A stretch of 64,000 bases of DNA, from the IMG/VR virus record IMGVR_UViG_3300029448_000018, positions 1 to 64,000 of that record, one strand, 5' to 3'. Position numbers and translations under genes: made by a program. This document shows, one piece after another, positions 31,498 through 46,400 of this stretch. Numbering within the stretch: position 1 is the first letter of the stretch; every line of letters starts with the position of its first letter. Below the pieces are notes generated by a model that searched no databases, was not told the DNA's origin, and saw nothing but the letters and a program-made list of their open reading frames with translations. The stretch comes from a virus.

Positions 31498-34400
31498 ATG
31501 GTTGCAATTGGCAGAACAAGTCATGCTTACTTCTTTGATGGAGTATCAGATTCTATCATTATACCTCAAAGTCGATTTAATAGTACGGGTGTAGAGAGAA
31601 ATGACAACAAATTGGCATTATCAACCCTATCTGATATTGAATTAGAAAACACAATTGGGAGTATTTCAAATGCAGATTTCACTATTGAAGCATGGGTTAT
31701 ACCAGATTGTGGTGGTATTGTAGCAAAAAGAGATGGTCAATTTACATTAGAAATAGGTACAGTAGATACTGCTGGACCTGCAAAATTTACTTTATTTATG
31801 GAAACGGGAGTGGGAGTTCAAGCCATAGAAGTTACTTCTGCAACTCCTGAATCAAACCGCTGGAAAGGTACGGTATTCCCTTCTCAAGAATTTGGAGGAA
31901 TACATGAATCATATAATAGATTTAACACTTCAAGTTACGGAGAGGCATCGGGATTAAATTTTAAGAACAGGCCGTTGTATCACGTAGTCGGTACTTGTAT
32001 AAATAATTCAATTGAACTCTATGTCAATAATGTATTGATAGCAAAAGAAACCGTACCAGATTTTTATCGTATTTCAGACACTAATGGGCATGTATATCTT
32101 GGAGGAAAAGGTGGAGAGTTTAGAGGTGCTATTGAAAGTATACACTTTTCTAATTCAGCAGGAAGTAATATTTTTTCCAATGAAGCACCAACACTTGGAG
32201 ATACAAGCACAGGAATGTACCGATTTGAAGAACCACTTGACATTGTAGAAACCGTATACACAATGAATGCTGTTACTGCGGCTTCTAATGGTTCTACAAC
32301 GACTATCACGATTGGTGCGTCTGATGCTCAAAGTTTAATTGCTAAATTAACTGGTAAAGCCTATGATAGCAGTAGTCCTACAACAGACTTTACCGCTTCA
32401 CCATACAGTATGGGTAAGTACGAAGTAAATGATTTCTATTCTACACCGGGTACTTCTGCTACATTATCTATAGCACATACACCGTATAACTTGCTCATTA
32501 ATGCTGGTTCCCTGAATCGTAATACGTTCAAGCCAAATCAAAAACCACCTGAAAGAGTGCGCTTGCATTCTATTAATGGCAGTAGTGGTGTCATTACCAT
32601 TAGTAGTATTCACGTTGATTTTGTAAATGGTACGGGTGGACTACGTGGATTACTTCATTCACGAAGTGCTGATATTGACAATTACTTTGTCGTTGTTGGT
32701 GCTGATTTATTGGTCGATAACGGTACAGGAAAACCGTATCAACCACCTCATTATGGAACTCAAATATTTGATAAAACAGGTCAAATGGTACTCGATGAAA
32801 GTGAAACTCAATCTCATGGATTAGTTTATTCATCAAGAATGGCTACAACGACTACTGATGCAACTAATCCATTTGCTGTAGTGTGGCCTACTACTCTCGA
32901 TGAATTGTTCCAAGTAGGGCATAGTGGCCGTCATGCATTATCTCATATTACTGGTCATGAATATATGAGAAAGTTACCTAAACCTAACGCTATGTCTGTA
33001 GACCAAATAATGGATGGTTCTGCTGATTTAGTTTCTATGCATTACGATTCTTCTCAAAAGAATCTAAGAGACACCATAAAAATGAATAGTTTGATTGATG
33101 TATATGCTGAAAATGTTCGTGGTGTAGTATCAAGTCATCTTAATAGCAGTTCTGTCGCATCGCTTGTAAATAATGGATTACCAGTAGCGGCAAGAGAACT
33201 TATTGCTATAGGTGGTGCTGGCTTTGAAATTAGACCGTTCTTTTTGAAAGGTCCTGTTCCTAATAAGTATAACGATGAAAGTACCCGATTATATCACTTA
33301 CGACCAGAAAAAGAATCTCGTATTGCATTACTAAAGGTTCCTGCCTTACAATCTTCTTATGACCTTGCACCCTTTGTAGAAATACATTACAATGCAATAG
33401 ATTTGACTGGTGCGAGTATGGGTATATCAGGTCCTATGCTTATGATAGAAAAAACTGTACCTGCCTGTTCTCACATTCTAAGCGGTTCTACACGGGTATT
33501 GGATGTAATAACATCTGATTTAGCGAATACAGAACTCTATTCAGCGGGTGGGATTGTAACATTAACTAAATTAAGTGGTAAGAGTTATGCTCTATTGAAT
33601 GACGGACATTTAGTTGGTGATAATACTGGTGGTAATGAAGTTGATAATGAACTCGATTTTAGTAATACTCCAGCGGTATATACGCCTGTGAGTGATGTTT
33701 CAGCAGAACCAGCATCACCACCAAAAGCAATAAACAAGTCTCATAATTCAGGAAATCATGAATCCGTGTATCATAGATTGATTTTAACACCAAGAAGAAA
33801 TGATATTGCTACTACGTCTGCTACAAAGACAATGCGATTGAATGTTCATAAAACAAATTCTACTGCTGGTCAATTCGATATAGGAACTACAAATCTTTCT
33901 GCTCATATGTTTGAAGTCTTTGATATAATAGACAATAAAGTATCACCTAATCTTGCCGAAGTACAATTGTTTATTCAACCTTCTAACAAGAATCGCACCA
34001 ATCAATTTCATAATCTTGTAGATTTGTTTTCTGATAATGATTCATTTTGTAGATTTAATTTATTGCAATTAATTTCTCGTGGTACAGTAAGAAGCGTTAA
34101 TGAATCGTTTGATGATTCTAATACACAACACACAGAAGTAATCATAAGAGGCATTGGTGAAAAAGTACTTTCCCAAAATGTCAATGTTACAGGAAGCGGT
34201 TCGCCTGATTCACACGTTGTAAAGGAAATAGAACCGAACTCACCTGTAGTAACAGTAACGCTTGGAGGACCCGGACAAGGTGCTGTAAACACTAAGCCGA
34301 CCTTCGACCCTGCTACTCTCATGAGATTACCGGGTTCTACTCGCCGTATTTGTGCAGTACAAGCAGTTATAATAACAGCAAAAGAAGGTTCTAACGCAAA

Positions 34401-37400
34401 TGTCAATACTATTACAGTACAACCATTAAACAATAATTCACCTGATATTGCTTCTTGGGGAACATACTGTTTCCCTAAAAAGGGGCGAATATATCTTGCA
34501 GATGGTGCGAGTGCTGAATATGTCAAAAAGAACGGTACAGGATTTGTATTTAGTAGCGGTACAATAGCAGATAGAACGTTTTTATCAGGCAATGGTACAG
34601 CGTTCGCAACGTTTTATGAATGGGCTTTAGCAACAAATTTGTTAGTTTCAACAGCAGGTTCAGGTGCTACTGTAACAGATGATACGTCAATTTACATTTA
34701 CAATGAAGATAACTTTACTGATGATTCTTTAGTTCAGGATGGAAGTACAGTAAACGATAGAATGTTTCAATCTATGAATGATGTAAACCATGATTATCAA
34801 TTAGGTACACAGTACTCAAGTACTCGTGCAATGGTCGAGATACCTTTCTTCCCTCAACAATTTTTTGAGCATGAAACCGAAGGAATATTTCCGGGTCCTG
34901 ATAACAGTATGAAAATTCATATTGATGCTACATACACCGCACATAGTTGGAACCCAACACCTGTTGGAAGAAGGGCTGATGATATACAAACGGCTGATAG
35001 AAGTGCAAATTCTGCTTACACATATAATATAAATGGCAGAAATTATGTTTCGTCTGCCACAATTCAACAAATTGTATATGATTCTTCTGGAAAGTTTTTC
35101 AAAATATTTGTCTCCCATCCTGAAATGTTCCCACCTGTAGACACAGGTGTTACCAATTATAGAAATTTAAAATCATTACATCGTTTTCGACGTGCATTTA
35201 TTCCTAATGGTATGTGGTGTATATATGTCAACAACCCAAGTGCTGACGGTTATCTTAAGGTATGGGAGAACGAAACAGCCACAAATAATGTTAATTCTGG
35301 TTCGTATGCAACGGGGTTCTTTGAATCGGCAATCCCTCAAACTGCTATACATATCGCTCAAGGGTATAGAAGTGAAAATTTAATTCCTCTCGATTCTGAT
35401 ATGGAGACTCCATCATCTGACTTTGAAGCACGTTCTCCGTATTACTACGACAATGCAAATGTACAAACTCAAGGCGGTAATCTCGATTATGGTCTACGAC
35501 AATATGTTAGTGCAATCGAAATAAAAGAAGGACCTCTTTCTAATCCCCATGCACCTAAAATACTTTCAAAACGTGCTACATCAACTATCGTTAAAGGAGG
35601 TGATGGTGGGAGTGGTACGTACTCCATCATTTTAGAAGATACGGAGAATTTCCCTGAATTAGTAGAATACAGTAGAAATTCATCTAATGAACTTTCTTTA
35701 GCAGAAGGTGATATGCTTTACATTGGTGAAGTAATCTTGAGTGATGGTACTTCCCATGAAGGGATGTATTTTGGTAAAAAGAGTTTAACAAATAATTTAG
35801 ATGTTGTAAATTGGAAATGTACAACAACTTCTCTTACTTTAGAAGGTGCTACATTCAGATTAAAGAGTGCGGGTCGCTCTTTATACACTTTATCTTCACC
35901 TGCTAATTCACTAACAGAAGAAAATACGGCTGTGACTTTCTTACCAGATTCTTCTGAGCAATGGACTATTGCCGCTAATGCAAGTGCTGATAGTACTACT
36001 TCAATACAAATTACTCCTGCAACAGCAAATCGTTTGGCTCATGCAAATACTATTGGTATGAATATACGTAAAGATGATGAATTGTATTTTGAAGATGCAT
36101 CTGATTCTAATACAATAAAATATCTTGGAAAAGTGAGTCAAATAATTTCAAAATTCGCTGGAAGTACTACAAATACTACTATTACTTTAACAGCAAATAA
36201 CGTTAATGAAGTAACTACAGGGGATAAAATTCGATTAAGTGCGGCAAGTGTCATGGCTGTTGACTTCGATGCAATACTGAACAAAACATGGATTAACCCA
36301 TATGCACAAGGTGGTTTGAGAAACGGAGATACAGTTTGGATGAATATGACTCTTAATAATCCTCATGCAGTAGAAGGTCTATTCTGTAAGAGTAGAGGTG
36401 TACTAAACGAAGGATTAGTTTGGAAAGGATTTAACGGTGGAGAAGGCACTTTAGCAACACGACCTCGTGATTCTATTCCTCTTGAAAATTTCTTAATTGG
36501 TGATACATGTGTTGAAACAGCGCAAAACTTAGTTCAACACATCAATAAGACGATAGAAATGAATTATGAGGCAATGGGGCTTAACGCATCTCAAGCACCG
36601 TCTGTAGCCTATGTAGACCCTTACTTAGCATCCAAAGGTCATGCTCGTGTATTACTGTATGATGTAGGTCATGATAGGGAATTTATTGCTTTCCATGATT
36701 TACATATGCAAGTACAATCGAGTGCGGCAACACCAAATATAGGATTTAATCGAAATATAGTTCATGCTGGAGGGGTAACCAAATTAGATAGATATATGGC
36801 GACACACAATGGTGGCGCACCACATTACTTTACGACACAAATAGATGTAGCAAACGGTTACCCAAGTGAAAATAAATTCCTTCGTTCGACTCAACAATCT
36901 AAATTTATAGAATCGGCTTATTCACATAATATCGCTAATCAAAATCAAGGATTATTCAGTATTGAAAATCCTGCTACTTCTGGTAACAATGTATTCCTAA
37001 AAGGAAAAGGACACGGGCATTTTGTACATAGCGGGTACATGAATGGTTATACAGGAGATACTTTCACCGTAAGTGATAATGCTTTACCTCGTGTTGAACC
37101 AGCAGTAGCGTCTTTGTATTGGGCTAATGAAATACATTCGATTTCTCGTTCAATGAGTGGAAGTGAATTTGTAAGGTCGCTTAGAGCGCATAGAGAAGTA
37201 CAAAACCCCGCTACACATTCGTTTAGAGATGCAAGTACACTATTTGATACCCCTGATGGAACACGTTGTATTTCAGCGTTTTTATGTCTTAAAGGGAATA
37301 GAAACTTAGAATTAGATTTAACAAATCATGATGAATCACGTTTGAAGCATTTACCACATTGGTCACAAATGGATTTCGTGAGAAGATTAGTATTGGATTG

Positions 37401-40400
37401 CGGAGAAATAGGTGTAAAAGAAGGTGTTACTGATATTGAAGCGGCTACTCGTGAACTGGTTCGTATGATTAATCAAGCGGGGGCTAAACATGGTCGAACT
37501 CAAGTACATAATTTTCAACAAAGTGTAGGAGATGTAGCAATAACAGGTTCTACTCACGACCCTGCACCGTGGTGGTTTACCGATGAATCATTCAATTCAA
37601 ACGATAAAGGAACACATATGGGATATGTACGAGCGCATCTTGGTCGTGTGGTTGAAGATATTAACGGGAATGAAGGTTATTCCATTATTATACATTCTAC
37701 TATTCCCGGTGCATCAGGTCGAAATTTCTGTGTGTGGCTCGACAACAGTAAAGGACAAGCATCATACAAGCCATTATTTTTGATTGGACATGGTGGAAGA
37801 TTTAGAAATTTCTGGTGTCAACCTGATGAAACAAGCGGTGAAAATATGCACCCTGCACCTATGCCTCTTAACAAGCATGGAAGGCCGTTTGCACCTATTA
37901 CATCGCTTCGTGAGTACACACTACAAGAAGAACCAGCGGAACCATTCACTAACAATCACGACGTAGTAAGACGTGATTCAGATAGTGATAGCAGGACTGT
38001 ACGAAATATTTCAGGACATATAGGTGCGTTAAATCATAATACAGTAAGTGATGAATCCTTTGAAATTCAAGGTGTATCTACATCATATGTTGAAGGTCTA
38101 CGAGCAGGTAAAACAGCAGTAGGACGAATTAACTTTGGTGGTTTAGTTGCATCGGGTATACCCGGCTTTGCCCCCGATGCAGGTGAATACGGATTGGGAG
38201 TAAGAGGAGATAGAAGATTTGATTTTAAGTATGGCGAAGCAAAAATTCCCGGTGGAACTGCCCCAACTGATATTACAGCATACACAGGAAACGCTAATCC
38301 ACAGAAACTACGTGAGGACAAAGTAGGCGAATCAAACTTATACGGATTTAGATTTACTGACCATTTAGGTAATAATTACGGTGTTAGATACATTTACCGT
38401 AAATTTGGAGAAAACTTTAGCAATCAAAATACTGTTTTGCCATCTACTTTAGACGATGAGATTGTAGTCTACATTAACGATGACGACGTTTCAATGGGTG
38501 GATTTACCATTGGAGGACATATGCTTGGATATGGAGAACCGAGTGGACGTATTGATAATACCACTTTACAATTCTCAAAATGGCGAGGGAATGAATGGAG
38601 GGGTGTTTATGCACCAGAAGCAGGTGTTGATTCAATTGTTACTTGGGATGGAAGTGCAAATACGCTTACCGTGTTTTTACAAGCACCGTTTAACACGGGA
38701 AATACTGATTTAAATAATCACCCCGATATACTTGGTTATCTCGGTTATCCAAAAACAAACGGTGTTATCCATTTACATGATACTTTTACTGGTACATCGG
38801 CGAAGGGTTTCATTGGAAACGTATTGTCTTATGAATCAAGAACTGTAAACGATTTAACTGGAGCGCATGTATTTTTTGGAATACGAGGCGATGGATTTAC
38901 ATCATCACATCACGTAACAAGTGCATCAGCATCAAGTGCTGGTACTGTAAATAATGCAAGTAAAGTACAACCTCATGCATCAAATAATATATTTAGAGTA
39001 TTGATGTCATCGAGAATTAATTGGACTACACTACTTACAGATGAGGTATTAGCATACGCTACTATGGAAGCAATTAATCATCCCAACCCCAATATCGAGG
39101 AAGGTACTACTGTAGATTGTCGTCATCTCTATGCTTGTGATGGACGAACATTAGGAGATTGGGGAGTTACAGAAGATGCTATAATCGTGCGAGCATTTAA
39201 TCCACAACGTGGTTCAACTCCTTTATCTAAAATGTTCAGCGCAACAATGCATACAGACTTTGGAATACAAGCGGCTCATTTAGAGTATGGAGAATATACA
39301 ACATTGAAGCAAGTTAGTAGCACAGGGAAGCACACTTTTACAGCGAGTAACGTTTTGAATGAACCAATTAGTGATGCTGATTTGGATAAAAACAGACAAG
39401 TAGATTGTGGATATTTACCAAAAACTATACTCCAAATTAGAACTAAGGGTAAGGGTTATCATGCAAATACAGCAACACCTGTGTTAGTCGATTCTTTTAA
39501 CAACGTAATATCCACAAAAGCATGGAAAGAGAATCTGAAAGGAGAAACTTTTACTTCGATTAGTGGCGACCATATTTTACCAGCACTAAGTAATCCTATG
39601 ATTTTAGTTGACGCAATTACTACTTCATCAGATACTATGACATTAGTAGGTTCTAAAATTACAAATGCCCTCATTCCAGCAGGTCAAGAAGGAACTTCTG
39701 TAAACAGTTTAGCAAAGAAACCATCTTATGGTGAGCGTTTACGATATTATTACCAAGAAACAGAGTTTTCACTTTTAGAATCTAAGAATGGTTCAAATTC
39801 ATTAACAGAAATTATATGGAATGATTTGTTCTCAAACGATGATTGGGTATCAAATATTGGTGCTAAAAACGTAACAAATCAAGAACACGTACTCCAAAGA
39901 TTTGCTGAACAACAAATTGGTGGTTATCGCTCATATGGTTCTGTGGATTCTGAACCTCTAATTTACTTCAAGGGCGGCAGAGACAGCAATGACCATAGCG
40001 TACCACTTTACTTTGGTGGTGGATTTAGCGGTGTGGTAATGGATGTGAATGATGGTACTGAAAACGACTATTCTGATTTCTATACTCATCCATATTCTAC
40101 AGGTCCTACGGGTACTGCTGGTATACAAAACGCCAATGAAATTTCAACTTCTTTCGCTATTGTAGATTGTAATGCAATCTTGTCCTTCTTCCCTGCTACA
40201 GCACTTTTAAATCAGCATAGAGCGAGTATCAATTCACCATTCTTCAATAGTGCAAACAGGGTTACTACTGATTTAGATAACGGAAGTTTCGCTGTTAACT
40301 CGGCATTACCAGCCCCAGTAAAAGCAAGATATACGGCTGGTACTATTTTACAAAGACCTGTACCCGTAATTTTACGAGTAGCAAATCCAAATGCAAGATA

Positions 40401-43400
40401 TGACCCATCAAGTGGTGATACTGTAAGAGCGCATACAGAAACACATACGATGTTTGCAATATACGGACCCGGACAGGCTTTCCCGTTTACTGAACAAGCA
40501 TCAGCAAATTCAGATAATCAGCCGCATCCCGGCTATGTAGTTACTACAGGAAACACATGGAGTAAAGTACCGTATGGATTGAACTTACCTAACGATATTA
40601 AAAATACGGCGAATCAATACTCACCACCTACATTAGCACATCAAAATGCAAGAAATCGTTTCCATTGGCTTTATGGTTGGAATTGGTCACCACCACAAGG
40701 TATTCCAAACATAGGTGATGCAGGTGGTTCAGGTGTAGGTCTTATGCAAAGACCAGACCACGGTTATCATTATGGTGAACATTTTAATTATGTTGGAACT
40801 GTACATGCTAACAATATTGCTGATATGAAAAAAGCGCATCCTTACAAGCACGTAGGTGCTATGTATTACGGTATAGCGATGGGTGCTGATATGACATTCC
40901 ATATGGACGGTGGTTATCATCCCGGCGGTTCTTGGTTGGATAATCAAATGGCTTTCAACCCTTCACACCCTAAGAGTAATTATGCAATTAAAAGAGGTAC
41001 AAACATAGTTCACCCTACAGCGTTTAGAGTATCAGGATTAATGGCTAAGAGTATTTTAACAGGAAGTGCTGATGTTGCTTTATCAGAAGTAGAACCAGAA
41101 TTAGTTGTAGTCGATGCTACTCGATGTCAAAACGGTGAAGAACTTGCTACTGTACTTGGACAGGCTATGAATGAGTTTCCCGGAAAGAGCGCAATAAAAG
41201 CAATGGGAGGTACATTTGCACCATCAATGGGCAATGCTATGCGTCAAGATAGATACGGGTGGATAGAATTAGATTTTACATCATATACAGTTCCGGAAGC
41301 ATCAAGTGGAGATTTTGATTTAACAAGTTCGTATGTTTCAGTTAAAGCAACTGTAACAAGTGCTACACAGGCTATACTTGAACAAATACCAGCATGTGGG
41401 TGGCTAAGAACAAGTGAAGGTGGTGCAACAGGTGTATCAGGTGCGGGAGACATCCCTTGTTATGCACCCTATCATAGTCGTGAAGTAGTTTATCAAAGTA
41501 GTGCTTGGAGTGTTATATTCGCATTAGCACCTAATAAGCATAGTAAATTACCTGTATTTGAAGATGTTAAAGTATACGAAGATATATTGGCTGGAAGTTA
41601 TGTAGCGGCTGATGATATTCCTGATTTATCAAGTGCTCCTTCAAAGTTATATGTGTGGTCAAAAGCGGGTGTTCATCGTTTTAATAATGAAAACGAAACA
41701 GCAAGGGACCATATGACACAAGTACATTTTAGTGGTATTGTAGACGCTATAGACCGTACACGACCTATAGGTGCTGTAGGATGGGCTGGAGAGCGATACT
41801 CGTACCTTAACTCACTAAAGGTTGGTACGGAAGGCTACGGTGCAGGTCTTGGTGCTTGGCATGCTAAACTTGGTTTCAGTCCATATGGTTCAAGTAATTC
41901 ATGTATGACAGCATATGGACATTTACCTCATACAAAACCGATTAAATGGTCACCCGAAGCCTCTCGATTATTGAATGGTGTAGGTGGTACTACAACAGGT
42001 ATTTCCACACCGTATACATGGAATTTAGGTTTAGCGTATAATAATTCCTACTACACAGGAAATGTCGCAGATTATGCTTCACGATATAATGACGGTGGGA
42101 ATAGCGGTCAACCTATTCATCATGATGATAATGACAGTACATCCTTTGATGTAATCAAAAATTTGCATCAACCGCAGGGAGTATACAGTCGGGCATTTGT
42201 TGTAATTTCGTATGAAAGCGAATTTCCTTTGGTTGCCAAGCATGACCGAGATGGAATTACTGCTACTGGAGATTGGTTAACTGTAGTATCTAAGACAAAT
42301 ATAGATTCGGTATCAGCCGCAGATGCAATTAAATTTGCTGGTACTGTTCAATGGGATGAACGTATACACAATAGTGAACGTTTTACTGCACCTGCGAATG
42401 CTGGTCCTAACGTAGAAGCATTGATTACTACTTCTGGTGATGGTTCACCGCTTCCCTTTGCTGTTACGGCAATAGATTCATACGTTGAAGGTGGTATAAC
42501 AGTAGCACCTGTTGCTAACGATACTTTACTTGCAAATGCAGAACCGTGTTTTGCTGAAACTGGAGATTTATTTTCAGATATTGATGAGAGTCCGGGTACT
42601 GGTGGAAACCGAAACTTGAGATTGGAGTACTATCTTGCGGCTTCTCTTCCTTCTGATGGGTCGGCTGGTGCTACAAACGTTACATCGAGATACTCTTATG
42701 GTCGAGACTTTTGGTGGGGAGATATAAATGCATACAAAGCAAATGAATATTCTCCTGCTCGTAATTTTTCAGTTGAAAATGTGGTATGGAAACGCATGGA
42801 TGGTGGTAATCTTTCACTTCCAGCAGTAAATGCTCGTGGATTAGGTGCAGTACCATTTGTTACAAGAGTGAGTAGCGACGGTACTAACGCATACTTAACT
42901 GGTGAAAAATTACTTGGAAACAATAGATTTACCTTTGAAACAACGAATAACGCTATGTTCCCAATTATTCAAGCACAGGAAATAAGTCATCCGCAATTAG
43001 CGCAATTGCATCCAAATAGATTGCGAGATATTTTAGATATACCAAATGAAGAAATACAGTTTGAAAGTATTGAAGTTTTAGATGATACAGGACAAGTACA
43101 CTCAATAGAGGGTGGCTCACCGTTTGGAACTATAGTTCGTTCCTTTAAACAGGTATCAGATAGAACCGCAGAAGGGTTAGCACCAGCGGAAGCGGGAAGT
43201 GGTGTCGAACCGAACTTGAAAATACAGTTACCTAATCCTGATTCTATACCCGGAAACATAATTATTCGTAGCGGTTTTGATAGACTACAAGCCTATCAAA
43301 CAGAAACTATGGGTACAGGTGGTATGCTACGACCCGGAATAGATTTAGACATAGATGGTATATTTACTGATACAACAGACGGACCAAGATTAGGTCCTAC

Positions 43401-46400
43401 GTTCAGCGACCATGAGTACGACCATATTAGCCAAAATTTATCAGAAGAATTGTTCCCTGAAATGACAAGAAAAGGATGGAAATCTTCAACAAACAATGCA
43501 CCACTAAAGACCTCATACGAACTTCATGACCGTTCATTATACTTCCATGTAACAAAGAACGGTAACTCTCACACGCACCGTTACCCAACAACATACTCAC
43601 ACGCTAACGGTGTTGTGAATAATGATTTAACAGGTGTATCTTTTATTGGTACTACTTTAACTGTTAATACTGCTGTTAATGCAAATTTGTTTGTTGGTGG
43701 ATTCGGCAATGCTGATTGGGTTGGGGGTGCATTGGTAAAGAAGTATCTAAGACTACACAATCCAACTACTGGAGAAAGCGGTGTAGCCTCGTTTACTAAC
43801 ATTGCAGGAAGTACGTTTGAAAATTGTAAAGGGGATGCAAACTTCACTTCTATGGTGGCAAGTTCAATTACTGCTTGTAAGGTCGTTCCTTCTTATTATG
43901 TACCTGCTGGAAGCAATCGCTTCTTTGCCGCAAGAAGAATGCGTGACCACGCAGAAGTGAGTGGGAACAGTCCTGATATGGCTCATTCATTGTATCTAAC
44001 TGGTGGCGGTACACAAACACCTTACGAGACATACAAAAAACCAATTCTTACACCTATGGCTGTTCCACGAATGGGTCATCACTTTGTCAATGCTTCACAG
44101 GTAATGTTACCCGGTCATTGGGCGCATCCTGCTTATCAGGGACTATACGGATTACATAGAGCAGAACGTTCAGCCTTTGTTGCTAATACAGAAAAGACAC
44201 TCATTAATGATACAGCATTAGATGTTTCTACAATTCCTTCTTCTACTACTGACCAAATAACAGGATATGACCCAAGTATTACCATAGGAACTATGACCGC
44301 TACTCCGAGTGGACCGAGTGATATTCACGGTGGTGCGTTCACGTTAATGTTTGAAACTAAGGTCAAGTATGATGGATATGGGGTTCTTGCATCGGAGGGT
44401 CAAGCGGGTGTAGTAAACTCAAAGGGTGGTCATACAATCGTATTGGAAGCCGCCGCTACGTACACCTTGAAGCATCACTTCCCTGACCCATCAGAAGTCG
44501 GTGCTTATCAAATTGTTATTCAACCAAACATACACAAATCTCAACTTATTGGATTCCATGAAAACGGACCTGCAACAGATGTACCAAATGGGAGTGCAAT
44601 CGAATTAACAGGACAGCAGGTTGCATTAGTTGTAGGTATACGAGAACCCGATGCAGGTACGGGTGGTTTGGGACTTGTACTTGCCGAAGCAATAATGGCA
44701 GATGTACGAGGGTGTGAATTATTCATTAATGAATTAATGATAGACCATGACCCTGACCACGGAAGCCAATTTACAAACATTCCACCACTTATGTCATACA
44801 ATCCGTTGGGTGTACAATCATCAGAATCACCTGCGTTTACACGTCGAAGTTTACCTTACAATCGTAATATGTTTGCATATGCAACACCGGGAATAACAAG
44901 TAACATTCCGTGGTGGTCTATCGTACATGAATCAGGACCAGAAGATTCATCGGCAGAAGGAATATGCCATTTGTCTATTCATAGACTCGACAATTACTAT
45001 GAGTTCTTGAGAGCAAGTGCTGGAAGTATCGGATGTCAATTAACGCTTGGTGGTTATCCTTCTAACTATCCTGACCTTTATTCTAATGTCCTTGAGAACA
45101 TCAGTCTCGCACCTGTGGCTGTGGTTAAGTCTGTAGCATCAACGCTCATTACTGTAGATGATGCAAGAGGATTCCCTAAAGTGCCTCATTACGGTATGAA
45201 ATTAGAATACACGGATGCTAACGGTGTAAGAAGAACTCACACTTATACAGAAAGAAGCGGAAATGACGCTTCTTACATGAACAAACCATATCGTTTTACT
45301 ATTACTGCATCAAGTAATTTTACAAATAATTTAACTGTGGGAACAAAAATTCGATTGACTCGTGCTTATGACTTTAGACCTGCTGGTACAATTTTCAATG
45401 ATACTCGTACAAGCGTTATCACTCATTCATTAATGGGAGAAGATAATCAAGCGTTTAATGGTTCGAGAGATACCAATAGTCTCCACATGGGTGATGCGTA
45501 TTTGTGTCTATGGCATCCTAATCTTGGTCGCCCACATACATTTTATTCTGATTCTTCAAGAACATGGTTGAATCCACTTACTGATAGAGCAGTACTTTCA
45601 AAACCATTGAACAGTATGCCCGAACATTTTGAAACTGTACATTACCACGACGCAACGTACTATGCGAGTTTGGGTCCTTTCGCATTCAATATCGCTACAT
45701 CGACTAAACCCGGTACTATACTCACTAAAGCACCATCAGGTGCAAGTACTCCTACTGCCCCTATGACTGTAATAGGTAATGGAACAACAAATGCATTTAG
45801 CGGTACTGTTTCTCTTACTGCTAATCAAATTCTATCTCAACATACTACTGGTTCTTTACCTGCTCTCACAGTATCAGATTTGATAAACATTGACGATGAA
45901 ACTTTTTCGATTACTGCTATAACAGGGTCGCATACAATTACGTACACTAATCCTAACGGCGGCGGTGCTCAATCAATCCTTGCAACTGTATTTACATTAG
46001 AACGAAGTGCGGCACATACAACTATTAATTCTAATGTTAAAACTGGTGCTGATGGTTCTACATCTTCTGCAACGCAATCAAGTGGTGCGCCATTGCTAAA
46101 TCATTATTGGCCTTGTGGAAGCCGTGGTGGTCCTTTAACGAGTAGACTCGATGGGTATGGATATGTATCAGCCTCGTGGGATTATCCATTAGAATATACT
46201 TCTGATGGTCCTGTGTGGGTTGACCATGATGACGATGGTTCATACGCTGTATCATTAGGAATAACAAAATCAGTTTATGATAATTTTACAGATGCTACAT
46301 GCGACTACAACAACGACCCTACAATTACAATGGATTCAACAGTAAAACTCGCAATAGGTATGGGTGTGAGTGGTACAGGTATACCGAGTGAGGCAACAGT

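Noticed and set aside
25258-31507. 17-nt identity tgatactatggttgcaa at the starts of genes 25265 and 31498
   Set aside because: Interesting that both cover the start codon, but one match of this length in 64 kb can occur by chance and the proteins are unrelated.
34008-34592. 194-residue open frame on the - strand inside the giant gene
   Set aside because: No ribosome site, isolated on the opposite strand, and fully inside a clearly coding frame.
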